Source: Pseudodesulfovibrio pelocollis
GTDB taxonomy: Bacteria; Desulfobacterota; Desulfovibrionia; Desulfovibrionales; Desulfovibrionaceae
Direction: 5' to 3'
Assembly: GCF_030282845.1 (NCBI RefSeq)
Contig: NZ_JASTWE010000028.1
Location: 1 to 49,998, forward strand
Length of the DNA: 49,998 bases
Shown here: one piece after another, positions 29,380 through 37,581 of the stretch
Layout: each line of letters begins with the position of its first letter
Numbering within the stretch: position 1 is the stretch's first letter
The notes under the pieces: generated by a model
Seen by the model: only the letters and a program-made list of their open reading frames with translations
What the model was told of the DNA's origin: nothing
Database searches by the model: none
Translations under genes and position numbers: made by a program

Positions 29380-29508
29380 CGGCCCGTCATATCGCGTGGC
29401 TGCGGTTCAGGCAATGGTTGATATCGTGTCCGCAACCGCCTATTGTGCGACAAACGGTCGGTCGGTATCCGGTCGGTGCAGTCACATTCAAGCGGCAGGA
29501 GCGAGGCC

Positions 29509-29748
29509 ATGAAGTACATCATGTTCGAGGATTTTTCCGGCGCGCCCACGCCCATCATCTTTCCCAACCGCATCGACCATGCGGACATGCGCGAGCAGAT
29601 GCCCTACACCAGGGCGCTCTCGGCGGGCTATGTGTCCATGCGGGCCGATGGCTTCCACTGCCACGGCAGTTCCAAAGGGCTCGACCTCAAGGCAGAGCCG
29701 GGCGATGCGGCCATCATCGCCGACAAGTTCGCGGACCCGGAGAGTTAG
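29509..29748 (+). CDS. Hypothetical small protein
   Basis: A 79-residue protein starting MKYIMFEDFSGAPTPIIFPN. No family, signal peptide or membrane segment was recognised. ATG at 29509 was chosen because a GGCAGGAGCG ribosome site precedes it; the longer open frame upstream has no such site. It ends 25 bases before a DsrE-like gene on the same strand and may share its transcript. Confidence 0.65.
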   Translation: MKYIMFEDFSGAPTPIIFPNRIDHADMREQMPYTRALSAGYVSMRADGFHCHGSSKGLDLKAEPGDAAIIADKFADPES

Positions 29749-29773
29749 GAGCGCAAACACACAGGGGGAACGC

Positions 29774-30115
29774 ATGTTTTGTCTCTACGCCTTCAGCGGG
29801 GAGTTGTCCTGTTTCGTCCATGTGCTGCTCAACGGCCTGGACATGGCCGAGCGGGGGCACAAGGTGGCCATCGTCTTCGAGGGCGCGGCCGTGACCCTGG
29901 TGCCGGAGCTGGAAAAGCCCGACAACCCGCTCAATGCCCTGTACCGCAAGGCGCGGCAGCAGGGGCTGGTGGACGGTGCCTGCCGCGCCTGCTCGTCCAC
30001 GCTCGGCGTGCTCGACGCGGTCCGGGCGGCCGGGCTGCCCCTGCTCGACGACATGTCCGGCCACCCGTCCATGGCCGAATACGTCAGCCAGGGCTACACC
30101 ATCGTCACCTTCTGA
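29774..30115 (+). CDS. DsrE-like small cytoplasmic protein
   Basis: A 113-residue protein with the alternating strand-helix pattern of the DsrE/DsrF-like fold: HVLLNGLDMAERGHKVAIVFEGAAV, then a CRAC pair (C70/C73) in the position of the sulfur-carrier cysteine and a Gly-rich C-terminal half. DsrE proteins carry persulfide sulfur in sulfur-oxidising and tRNA-thiolation pathways; here the fold fits but the partner is unknown. A GGGGGAACGC precedes the ATG at 29774. A flavodiiron gene follows in the same direction after 187 bases in which nothing further was seen. Confidence 0.7.
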   Translation: MFCLYAFSGELSCFVHVLLNGLDMAERGHKVAIVFEGAAVTLVPELEKPDNPLNALYRKARQQGLVDGACRACSSTLGVLDAVRAAGLPLLDDMSGHPSMAEYVSQGYTIVTF

Positions 30116-30302
30116 CCTGCGCTGCCGACCCTTTTCGCCACTAGATGCGGGTGGCCTGAGGACGGTGAACACGGCCGTGCTCGCGCGTTTCCAGCGCTTT
30201 TCCCATTAGGCATTGTCCCTTCCCTCTTCCCCTGCTACGCTCATCCTGCCCGGAACCGGGTCGCGGCCTGGTGACGGAGCAATACAGACAGGAGGAACAG
30301 CC

Positions 30303-31481
30303 ATGAGAAAGGTGACGGATTGCGTGTCGTGGGTCGGGGTCACGGATTGGGACAGGCGGCTTTTCGATTCCCTCATCCCCCTGCCGGACGGCACCACATA
30401 CAACGCCTACCTTGTCAGGGGCTCGGAAAAAACCGCGCTGCTCGACACGGTGGACCCCGACTTTTCCGAGACCCTCCTGGCCGCCCTGGATTCGGTGGCC
30501 CGGCTGGACTACATCGTGTCGCACCACGCCGAGCAGGACCATTCGGGGACCATCCCCCTGGTCCTTTCCCGTTTTCCCGAGGCCAGGGTCGTGGTCACGG
30601 CCAAGGCCAAGGGGCTGCTCATGGACCTGATGCCCATCGCCGAGGAGCGCTTCATCGTGGTCAATGACGGCGACACCCTCTCCCTGGGCGACAAGACCCT
30701 GCGCTTCATTCACACCCCATGGGTGCACTGGCCCGAGACCATGGTCACCTATCTCGCCGAGGACAAGGTGCTTTTCAGCTGCGACTTCTTCGGCTCCCAC
30801 ATCGCGGCCAGCGAACTCTTCGTCAGGGACCAGTGCCGGGTGCACGAGGCCGCGAAGCGCTATTTCGCCGAGATCATGATGCCCTTTCGCTCCGTCATCG
30901 CCAAGAACCTGGAAAAGCTGGCGGACTGCGACATCGCCATGATCGCCCCCAGCCACGGCCAGATATACGGGGAGCCGACCTGGATCATGGAATCCTACCG
31001 GGAGTGGGTGTCCGCCCCGCCCAAAAATCTGGTGACGCTGCCCTTCGTGTCCATGCACGGCAGCACGCGCATCATGGTCGATCACCTGGCCGAGGCCCTG
31101 TCCGGGCGCGGCGTGGAGGTGGAGCTGTACAACCTCGCGGTGACGGACATCGGCAAGCTGGCCATGTCCCTGGTCGATGCGGGGAGCGTGGTGCTGGGCG
31201 TGCCCACCGTGCTGGCCGGGCCGCACCCTCTGGCGGCCTATGCCGCTTTCCTGGCCAACGCCCTGCGGCCCAAGGCCCGGTTTTTGTCCATTGTCGGCTC
31301 CTACGGCTGGGGCGGCAAGACGGTCGAGACCCTGGCCGGGATGATCCCGAACCTCAAGGTGGAGGTGCTGGACCCGGTGCTGTGCAAGGGCGTGCCCCGG
31401 CAGGAGACCCTGGCCGCCCTCGACAGGCTGGCCGAGGCCATCGCGGCCAGGCATCTGGAGGCCGGTTTCGAGAACCGGTGA
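30303..31481 (+). CDS. Flavodiiron protein (rubredoxin:oxygen/NO oxidoreductase type)
   Basis: A 393-residue flavodiiron protein. The N-terminal metallo-beta-lactamase-like domain (about 1-245) binds the di-iron centre through HHAEQDHSG (H75, E77, D79, H80), H at about 143 in HTPWVHWP, D in CDFFGSH and H in PSHGQIYG. A flavodoxin domain follows (about 250-390), opening LVTLPFVSMHGSTRIM. Proteins of this kind detoxify oxygen or nitric oxide in anaerobes, using electrons from rubredoxin. ATG at 30303 follows CAGGAGGAACAG; the longer open frame upstream lacks the fold. It follows the DsrE-like gene in the same direction. Confidence 0.92.
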   Translation: MRKVTDCVSWVGVTDWDRRLFDSLIPLPDGTTYNAYLVRGSEKTALLDTVDPDFSETLLAALDSVARLDYIVSHHAEQDHSGTIPLVLSRFPEARVVVTAKAKGLLMDLMPIAEERFIVVNDGDTLSLGDKTLRFIHTPWVHWPETMVTYLAEDKVLFSCDFFGSHIAASELFVRDQCRVHEAAKRYFAEIMMPFRSVIAKNLEKLADCDIAMIAPSHGQIYGEPTWIMESYREWVSAPPKNLVTLPFVSMHGSTRIMVDHLAEALSGRGVEVELYNLAVTDIGKLAMSLVDAGSVVLGVPTVLAGPHPLAAYAAFLANALRPKARFLSIVGSYGWGGKTVETLAGMIPNLKVEVLDPVLCKGVPRQETLAALDRLAEAIAARHLEAGFENR

Positions 31482-31540
31482 GGGGACAGGCTGCCACCCG
31501 GGGGTTGTCCCCGCCCTGCGGCCCGGGCTATCCTCAGAGG

Positions 31541-31951
31541 ATGAAGAAAGCACTTTCCCTTGCCGCTCTTTCCGCAGCGGCCGCCGCAGTGGTCGCGCTG
31601 GCCGGGCTCCATTACGGGCTGGCCGTGCCCAATGGGCTGCTGTGGAACAGCGAACGCGTGACCGTGACCGCCTACAATTCCACCCCGCGCCAGACCGTGG
31701 GCGATCCCTTTGTGGCCGCCTGGGGCGACCGGCTTGAACCGGGCATGATGAGCGTGGCCGTGTCGCGCGACCTGCTTGAGCTGGGCCTTGACCATCGCAC
31801 CGAAATCCACATCGAGGGGCTGGGCGGGCCGTACCTGGTGCTCGACAAGATGCACCACCGTTTCGAGCGGCGGGTGGACGTCTATTTCGGCCTTGATGTG
31901 ACGGCGGCCAGGGAGTTCGGCAGGCAGGAGGCCGTGATCTACTGGCGGTGA
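31541..31951 (+). CDS. 3D-domain protein with signal segment
   Basis: A 136-residue protein with an N-terminal hydrophobic segment (residues 5-27), followed by a small double-psi-beta-barrel-like domain. The 3D-type strand pattern ends with VLDKMHHRFERRVDVYFG, containing the conserved Asp pair. Some 3D-domain proteins act on peptidoglycan, as in the MltA/YabE group; this one is a minimal version. CAGAGG abuts the ATG, which is closer than usual. It is the last gene before a strong hairpin and a convergent operon. Function is inferred from fold only. Confidence 0.78.
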   Translation: MKKALSLAALSAAAAAVVALAGLHYGLAVPNGLLWNSERVTVTAYNSTPRQTVGDPFVAAWGDRLEPGMMSVAVSRDLLELGLDHRTEIHIEGLGGPYLVLDKMHHRFERRVDVYFGLDVTAAREFGRQEAVIYWR

Positions 31952-31969
31952 GAGGGACATGAACCAAGG

Positions 31970-32005
31970 CGCGGCCCGTTCTTCCAAGGGGAAGGACGGG
32001 CCGCG
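31970..32005. terminator. Strong GC hairpin between convergent genes
   Basis: The arms 31970-31985 and 31990-32005 pair over 16 bp with one G-T wobble and a 4-base AAGG loop. It separates the 3D-domain gene from the 3' end of the HD-domain gene on the other strand. Neither side has a strong U run, so termination may depend on the stem alone or act as an RNA-end stabiliser. Confidence 0.6.
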
Positions 32006-32048
32006 AACCGTTGATGCGGGGGATGTCTGCGGCCTGGGCCGCCGGGGG

Positions 32049-33374
32049 TCACATGGCGTCGCAGTGCTTGAGCACAAAGGCCTCGGCCTGCTCCACCGAG
32101 GTGACGTCGTTGGCGATCTGGGCGGTGAGCAGGGCATCGCGGATGACGCCGATCATGGGGCCGGGCTTGAGTCCGGTCAGGGTCATGATCCGGTTGCCGT
32201 CCAGCAGCGGCTCGATCTCGTCCTCGGGAATGTCGGCCCGCTCGGCCATCTTCAGGTTGTGGTTGAACTCGCGCCAGGAGCCGTTTCTGGCCTTGATGTC
32301 GGCCCGGACCATTTCCATGACCCGCGGGTATTCGTCCAGGGAGCGCAGGCGGCGGATGCCCTTGTCCGTGAGCATGAAGTGGGGCCGCATGTGGTTCTTG
32401 ACCAGATCGCAGATCAGCTCGATGTCCTGCTCCTCGAAGCGCAGCCGCTTGAGGATCTTGCGCGTGACCTTGGCCCCCACCCGGTGGTGCTGCAGGAAGT
32501 TCCAGCGGCCGTCGTAGTGTTCGGCGGTGTAGAGCTTGCCCACATCGTGGAAGAGGCAGGCCACCGTGCCGAACCAGTCGTAGGGCAGTTCCTCGGGGTA
32601 TGCCTTCATCACCGCGAAGGTGTGCTCGATGACGGTCTCTTCCGCTGTGGCGTCCGGGTTCTTGATCTGCTTGACCCGCGACAGGGCGGCGATCTCCGGG
32701 ATCAGGCCGTGCAGCAGGAGGGAGTCGAAGAGCAGGCGGAAGAAGCGGTGCATGCACTCGGCCTCGACCTTGCGCCACTCGTCGAGGAAATCGCTCATGG
32801 GCACGTAGTCGAGCACGCGGCGCGCGTTGCGCACGATGGCTATCCAGGAGTTGGCCTCGATCTCCTTGTCGAAGTTGGCGGCAAAACGCAGGGCGCGGTA
32901 GGCCAGGGAGTAGTCCTTTTTCAGGGCCTGATCGGGCACGCCCTTGAAGCGGATGACGCCCTCGGAAAAGTCCGCGAAGTCCGCGTACATGTCCTTGGCC
33001 TTGGGGATGAAGGGGCACACGGCCGAGAGCGGGATGTCGCCGCGCTTCTCAAGCCTGCGCAGCAGCCTCGGGGTCATGGTGGACACGGCCTCCTCTGTGT
33101 AGGAGGCGTCGTCCACGTCGGCCGGGTAGAAGTAGTAGGTCACGCCGCCTTCGCTCAAGGTGCCGAGCACCTCCTTGTCGCGCGACTCCTCGATGGCCGG
33201 GAAGTATTTCTGCAATTCCGAGAATCCCGCCTCGGTGCAGATGTCCAGTTCGCGTTCGCTGCCCGTCTCGTCCAGGGTCAGGGCCTGGAGCCGGACGTTG
33301 ATGACGTAGGCGTCGTAGCCGTTGCGCATGATGGTCTTGCAAAAGCCCACGGCGTCCTTGAAAGGCTGGCTCAT
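32049..33374 (-). CDS. HD-domain protein related to CCA-adding enzyme, nucleotidyltransferase site degraded
   Basis: A 441-residue protein. The N-terminal part is recognisable as a worn class II nucleotidyltransferase head: the Gly-Gly site reads VIN, the VRD reads VRLQ, and the DxD is replaced by ELD (RELDICTEAG, near residues 41-50). The neck motif YRALRFAANFDKEIE (near 159-173) is intact and typical of tRNA CCA-adding enzymes. The HD motif is at H276/D277 (LFHDVGK), with further metal His in HH near 295. ATG at 33374 follows GTGAGGAAAT. The protein probably keeps the HD phosphohydrolase activity but not nucleotide addition. It is the last gene of the pyr operon. Confidence 0.8.
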   Translation of the reverse strand: MSQPFKDAVGFCKTIMRNGYDAYVINVRLQALTLDETGSERELDICTEAGFSELQKYFPAIEESRDKEVLGTLSEGGVTYYFYPADVDDASYTEEAVSTMTPRLLRRLEKRGDIPLSAVCPFIPKAKDMYADFADFSEGVIRFKGVPDQALKKDYSLAYRALRFAANFDKEIEANSWIAIVRNARRVLDYVPMSDFLDEWRKVEAECMHRFFRLLFDSLLLHGLIPEIAALSRVKQIKNPDATAEETVIEHTFAVMKAYPEELPYDWFGTVACLFHDVGKLYTAEHYDGRWNFLQHHRVGAKVTRKILKRLRFEEQDIELICDLVKNHMRPHFMLTDKGIRRLRSLDEYPRVMEMVRADIKARNGSWREFNHNLKMAERADIPEDEIEPLLDGNRIMTLTGLKPGPMIGVIRDALLTAQIANDVTSVEQAEAFVLKHCDAM

Positions 33375-33443
33375 ATATTTCCTCACGAAATGCTTGATTG
33401 ATTGGACCACCTGTCCGCGAAGCCTCTGGTTTCGCAGCCCAGC

Positions 33444-34739
33444 CTATACAATCTTTTTGCCCTGAATGAAATGGGTTTTTACCCGCCCCCGCAGGACAGA
33501 GCCTGTCAGCGGCGTGTTCTTGCCCTTGGAGCGCAGGGTGTCCGGGCCCACGGTCCACGCCTCGTCCGGGTCAAAGAGGAAGAAATCCGCCGGATCGCCC
33601 GGGGTGAAGGTGTTCACCGGCAGGCCGAAGATGGCGCACGGCCCGGTGGTCCAGGCGCGCAGGAAGGTTTCTCGCGAGAGTCTGCCGTCGGCCACCAGCG
33701 CCCAGGTCACGGACAGGGCGGTGTCCAGGCCGGTGATGCCGCAGGGGGCCACGTCGAACTCGGTCTCCTTTTCGTGGGCCGCGTGGGGGGCGTGGTCCGT
33801 GGCCAGGATGTCGATGGTGCCATCGGCCAGCCCGTCGAAGAGGGCCTGCTGGTCGTCGGGCGTGCGAAGCGGCGGGTTGACCTTGGCGTTGGTGTCATAT
33901 TCCGTGGCCTCGGCTTCCAGGTATTCCTCGGTCAGAATCAGGTAGTGTGGCGCGGTCTCGGCCGTGACCCGCACCCCGCGCCCCTTGGCAAAGCGGATCA
34001 GGTCCACGGACTTGCGGCAGGAGATGTGGGCCAGATGGATGGGCAGGTCCAGGTACTCGGCCAGCAGGATGTCGCGGCCCACCTGGAGCGCCTCGGCCAC
34101 GTCGGGCTGTGCCGGCAGGCCCAGGCGGCTCGACACCGCGCCCTCGTTGACCCCGGCGCCCACGCCCAGGTAGGGGTCCTCGCAGTGGTCGATGACCACC
34201 CGGTCCCAGTTGGCGGCGTATTCCATGGCCCGGCGGAACAGCTCGGTGGACCTGACCGGCACGCCGTCGTTGGAAAAGGCCACACAGCCCGCCCGGGCCA
34301 GCTCGGCCATGGGGGCCAGCTCCTCGCCTTTGAGCCCCTTGGTCAGCGCGCCGATGGGGAAGAGGCGCGGCCCCTTGGGCCAGGCGCGCCGCGCCTTGTC
34401 GAGCATCAGTTCGGTCACGGAGCCGTCGTCGTTGACCGGCCTGGTGTTGGCCATGCACATGATGTTGGAGAACCCACCCCAGGCCGCAGCCCGCAGCCCG
34501 GACTCGATGTCCTCCTTGTACTCGAAGCCCGGCTCGCGCAGATGGACATGGGCATCGGTCATGGACGGCATGAGCGTCAGCCCGAAGGCCTCCTCCACCG
34601 TCGCCTCGGCCACGGCGTCCCTCGGCTCAAGAGTCTTGGCCGAGGGCGCGACCTCGACGATCTTCCCCCGGCTCACGAACACGTCCACGTCCCTGCCGTC
34701 GAGCTTCGCCCTGCGGACGATCAAATCAATCCTGGCCAT
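33444..34739 (-). CDS. pyrC: Dihydroorotase
   Basis: A 431-residue amidohydrolase that closes carbamoyl-aspartate to dihydroorotate, the third step of pyrimidine synthesis. Zinc-ligand motifs are DAHVHLREPG (H64, H66) and ATDHAPH near residue 309, with the substrate-binding Arg in LREPG. GCFSNIM-like and HLAHIS-type segments between them are as in type I dihydroorotases. GGAGACAAAAG precedes the ATG. It lies 70 bases after pyrB; a short fragment of the dispersed repeat sits in that gap. Confidence 0.93.
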   Translation of the reverse strand: MARIDLIVRRAKLDGRDVDVFVSRGKIVEVAPSAKTLEPRDAVAEATVEEAFGLTLMPSMTDAHVHLREPGFEYKEDIESGLRAAAWGGFSNIMCMANTRPVNDDGSVTELMLDKARRAWPKGPRLFPIGALTKGLKGEELAPMAELARAGCVAFSNDGVPVRSTELFRRAMEYAANWDRVVIDHCEDPYLGVGAGVNEGAVSSRLGLPAQPDVAEALQVGRDILLAEYLDLPIHLAHISCRKSVDLIRFAKGRGVRVTAETAPHYLILTEEYLEAEATEYDTNAKVNPPLRTPDDQQALFDGLADGTIDILATDHAPHAAHEKETEFDVAPCGITGLDTALSVTWALVADGRLSRETFLRAWTTGPCAIFGLPVNTFTPGDPADFFLFDPDEAWTVGPDTLRSKGKNTPLTGSVLRGRVKTHFIQGKKIV

Positions 34740-34788
34740 CTTTTGTCTCCGTCGCCTTGAGTCTCAATCGATCAGATGTATTGCCATA

Positions 34789-34799
34789 AGGCTGTTCAA
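34789..34799. repeat. Probable degenerate end of the dispersed repeat
   Basis: AGGCTGTTCAA matches the terminus of copy C, and GCCGTT follows at the place where the full termini carry CGGC/GCCG. It lies just after the pyrB stop codon, the same position as the solo end after era. The match is short and could be chance. Confidence 0.35.
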
Positions 34800-34809
34800 T
34801 TTGCCGTTC

Positions 34810-35736
34810 TTATTCGCCCTTGCGGGTCATATAGAGGAAGAGCAGGGCCATGCGCACCACCACGCCGCTTGCCACCTGATCGAGGATCAGGGAGTCGGCG
34901 CAGTCGGCCAGCTCGGAATTGATCTCCACCCCCCGGTTCATGGGACCGGGGTGGAGGATCTTGACCTCGGACTTGGCCAGTTCCACATGGCGCGGCCCCA
35001 GGCCGTAGGTGCGGGCGTACTCGCGCAGGTCGGGCAGCAGGCCGTCCTGCTGGCGCTCCAGTTGCAGGCGCAGGCACATGACCGCGTCCACGCCGCGCAC
35101 CGCCTCGCAGAGGTCCGAATACACGGTGGCGGGCCAGGAGCGCACCTGGGGCGGCAGCAGGGTGCGCGGCGCGCACAGGCGCACCGTGGCCCCCAGCTTG
35201 TTGAGCAGGATGACGTTTGACCGGGCCACCCGGCTGTGGGCGATGTCGCCCAGGATGAGGATGGTCTTGCCCGCCACCTCGCCCCATTCCTGGTGCAGGG
35301 TGAAGCTGTCGAGCAGCGCCTGGGTGGGGTGGGCGTGACGGCCGTCGCCCGCGTTGATCACCGAGCATTCCACCCGCCGGGCCAGGAACCGGGCCGCGCC
35401 GCTGCACCAGTGGCGCAGGACGATAGCGTCCGGGGCCATGGCCTGGAGCGTCAGGGCCGTGTCCTTGAGGGTCTCGCCCTTGGTCAGGCTGGACGAGCTT
35501 TTGGCCAGGGAGAAGGTGTCGGCCGAGAGGCGCTTGCCCGCCACGTCGAAGCTGGTCTTGGTGCGCGTGCTCGGCTCGGCGAAGAAGAGAATGACGCTAC
35601 GTCCCTTGAGGGTGGGCACCTTCTTGACCGGCCGCTGTTGCAACTCCTGGAACCGGCCCGCTGTCTCGAAGATCGCCATGACCTCGGCGCGCGACAGCTG
35701 GGACACGTCCAGCAGGTCCTTGTGTAGCCACTTCAT
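34810..35736 (-). CDS. pyrB: Aspartate carbamoyltransferase catalytic subunit
   Basis: A 308-residue enzyme that joins carbamoyl phosphate and aspartate, committing to pyrimidine synthesis. The carbamoyl-phosphate motif [13 protein letters not shown] (residues 51-63), the HPTQALLD motif near 137 and GPMNRGVEI near 270 are complete. Length is standard. No pyrI regulatory subunit is present in this window. It lies 6 bases after the amidohydrolase stop and 70 bases before pyrC, so amidohydrolase-pyrB-pyrC-HD protein form one transcription unit on the minus strand. Confidence 0.95.
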   Translation of the reverse strand: MKWLHKDLLDVSQLSRAEVMAIFETAGRFQELQQRPVKKVPTLKGRSVILFFAEPSTRTKTSFDVAGKRLSADTFSLAKSSSSLTKGETLKDTALTLQAMAPDAIVLRHWCSGAARFLARRVECSVINAGDGRHAHPTQALLDSFTLHQEWGEVAGKTILILGDIAHSRVARSNVILLNKLGATVRLCAPRTLLPPQVRSWPATVYSDLCEAVRGVDAVMCLRLQLERQQDGLLPDLREYARTYGLGPRHVELAKSEVKILHPGPMNRGVEINSELADCADSLILDQVASGVVVRMALLFLYMTRKGE

Positions 35737-35742
35737 ATGCTC

Positions 35743-36915
35743 TCATGCCTCCGGCGCTGGTGGAATGGTCGATGGAAATGGTCGGTGGAAATGGTCGATG
35801 ACGGCCGCTGGGACCGTGGAAAAGGCGGCCACCCGGCCCGGCTCGATGGTCCCCAGCCGATCTCCCGCGCCCAGGATACGGGCCGGGGTCCGGGTGATCA
35901 TGGCCAAAAGCTCGGTCAGGCTCAGGTCGCCCTCAAACCGCTCGGCGAAATACAGGGCCTCGGCATACAGGTCGAGGTCGTGGTTGGAGGCCAGGGAGTC
36001 GGTGCCCAGGCACAGGGGCGTGCCCGAGGCGACCCATTTTTCCCACGGAGCGCGGTCTCCGCCGATGAAGTGGTTGGAGCGCGGGCACAGGCAGACCGTG
36101 GCCCCGGATGCGCGCACGGTTTCGATGTCCTGGTCCGTGACCTTGACGCAGTGCACGGCCAGGGTCGTCTCGTCGAGCAGGCCGAGGTCTGCCGCGTGCT
36201 GCACCGGGCCCTTGCCGGGCGGGGCGAAATCGAGCAGCCGCCCCCGGCTTCGGAGCAGGTCGAGAAACGCGCTCGGTTCCCCGGCCATGATGGCCACCTC
36301 GTCGTCGTGCTCGGCCAGATGCAGCGAGAAGGGCAGCCCGCGCGCTCCGGCCTCGGCCTTGGCCGCGCGAAGCACCTCGCGATGGGTGGTGTAGAGCGAG
36401 TGCCCGGCGACAGACAGGACACCTCGGCCGTGCCCGGCCTGGGGGATGAAGCTCTTTTTGGGCACGGCCTCGCCGATGGCCTCGGCAAAGACCACGAAAA
36501 AAAGGCCGGAAGCTTCGAGCGTTCCGGCCATCTCCTTAGCAAAGCGGGTGGCGATGTCTCCGACCATGACGGTCCCGGTTCGTTTCAGCTCGTCAAGGGC
36601 CTTGTAGAGCAGGGCGGGATCGAGGTCGAAGATGGGCCGGGTCAGCAGGTCCTCGACCCAGGCCATGAACCCCTGGCCCTGGGGGCACAGGCCGCGCAGG
36701 TGGGCCAGCTCGAGATGGGAGTGGGCGTTGACCAGACCCGGGGCGAGGGTGACGTCGCCCAGATCGGTCACGGGGCCGCAATGGGTCGGGGCGAGGCAAC
36801 GGTAGGTGCCGACCTCGGTGACGATCCCCTGGCTGACGATGACGGCCGCGTCGTCGATGACGGGCGCGCCGGGGATCATGGTCGCGGCCTTGGCCGCACG
36901 AAACAATTCAGGCAT
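35743..36915 (-). CDS. Amidohydrolase of the chlorohydrolase/aminodeoxyfutalosine-deaminase group
   Basis: A 390-residue metal-dependent hydrolase. Motifs are LVNAHSHLELAHLRG (H65, H67), HLAEHDDEV (metal His), VHCVKV and GTDSLASNHDLDLYAEAL (metal Asp). The NAHxHLELxxLxG pattern and the FMAWVEDLL that follows are like MqnX-type aminodeoxyfutalosine deaminases; a general deaminase such as SAH/MTA deaminase is the alternative. A mqnP-like gene begins 667 bases away on the other strand, so a menaquinone role is plausible. It leads the pyr operon. A 13-bp tandem repeat in its last codons gives the C-terminus HFHRPFPSTIPPAP. Confidence 0.78.
   Translation of the reverse strand: MPELFRAAKAATMIPGAPVIDDAAVIVSQGIVTEVGTYRCLAPTHCGPVTDLGDVTLAPGLVNAHSHLELAHLRGLCPQGQGFMAWVEDLLTRPIFDLDPALLYKALDELKRTGTVMVGDIATRFAKEMAGTLEASGLFFVVFAEAIGEAVPKKSFIPQAGHGRGVLSVAGHSLYTTHREVLRAAKAEAGARGLPFSLHLAEHDDEVAIMAGEPSAFLDLLRSRGRLLDFAPPGKGPVQHAADLGLLDETTLAVHCVKVTDQDIETVRASGATVCLCPRSNHFIGGDRAPWEKWVASGTPLCLGTDSLASNHDLDLYAEALYFAERFEGDLSLTELLAMITRTPARILGAGDRLGTIEPGRVAAFSTVPAAVIDHFHRPFPSTIPPAPEA
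35761..35798. repeat. Three-copy 12-13 bp tandem repeat within the amidohydrolase 3' end
   Basis: The units are TGGAATGGTCGA, TGGAAATGGTCGG and TGGAAATGGTCGA on the plus strand. A 13-base period is not a multiple of three, so a gain or loss of one unit would shift the C-terminal reading frame of the amidohydrolase and could affect the pyrB start just downstream. Confidence 0.75.
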
Positions 36916-37099
36916 TCGCTGCTTCCGGCTCCCCCATGGTCAGGGCTGATTGGCTGGTGACGTGTCCGCGCACGGACTGAAATTGGTGAATACCCCGTTT
37001 TGCCGTCAGGGTCCAGGGAAATCGGGCCGCCGGGCAGGACTGACGCCCCCCCCTTCTCAAACCATGGACGAACGCGCAAAACACGGGTATCAAAAGGGG

Positions 37100-37543
37100 A
37101 TGAAGTGGTTTTTCATACTTTTTGCCCTGCTGGCCGGGGCGGGCATGCCGCTTCAGGCGGGCATCAATCTGCGCCTGCGCCACGCCCTGGGCGAGCCGGT
37201 CATGGCCGCGCTGGTGTCCTTTGCCGTGGGCACGGTGTGCCTGCTGGCCTATGCGGCAGCGGCGCGGACGCCCCTGCCGCCCGCGGGCGTGCTGGTCGGC
37301 ACGCCCTGGTGGGCCTGGACCGGCGGGGCGCTGGGCGCGTTCTTCGTCTTTGCCACCATTGTCCTGGCCGGGCAGCTGGGCGCGGCCACCACCATGGCCT
37401 GGCTGCTGGCCGGGCAGTTTCTGGCCGCCCTGCTCCTGGACCACTACGGGCTGGTCAGCTTTGCCATGCGCGAGATCACCTGGCCGCGCGTGGCGGGCGT
37501 GGCCCTGATCATCGCGGGCGCGGTGCTGGTCAACAGATACTGA
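37100..37543 (+). CDS. DMT-superfamily small transporter (YdcZ/DUF606-like)
   Basis: A 147-residue membrane protein with about five transmembrane helices and the short YdcZ-like layout: FALLAGAGMPLQAGINLRLRHALGEPV at the start and TTMAWLLAGQFLAALLLDHYGL in the second half. Related proteins are half-size members of the drug/metabolite transporter superfamily and may need a paired partner. ATG at 37100 follows AAAAGGGG; an in-frame ATG at 37064 is less likely. The mqnP-like gene follows after 38 bases. Substrate unknown. Confidence 0.8.
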   Translation: MKWFFILFALLAGAGMPLQAGINLRLRHALGEPVMAALVSFAVGTVCLLAYAAAARTPLPPAGVLVGTPWWAWTGGALGAFFVFATIVLAGQLGAATTMAWLLAGQFLAALLLDHYGLVSFAMREITWPRVAGVALIIAGAVLVNRY

Positions 37544-37581
37544 CCCGCACGCCCGGCCCCGCACACCCGAGGGAGGAACCC

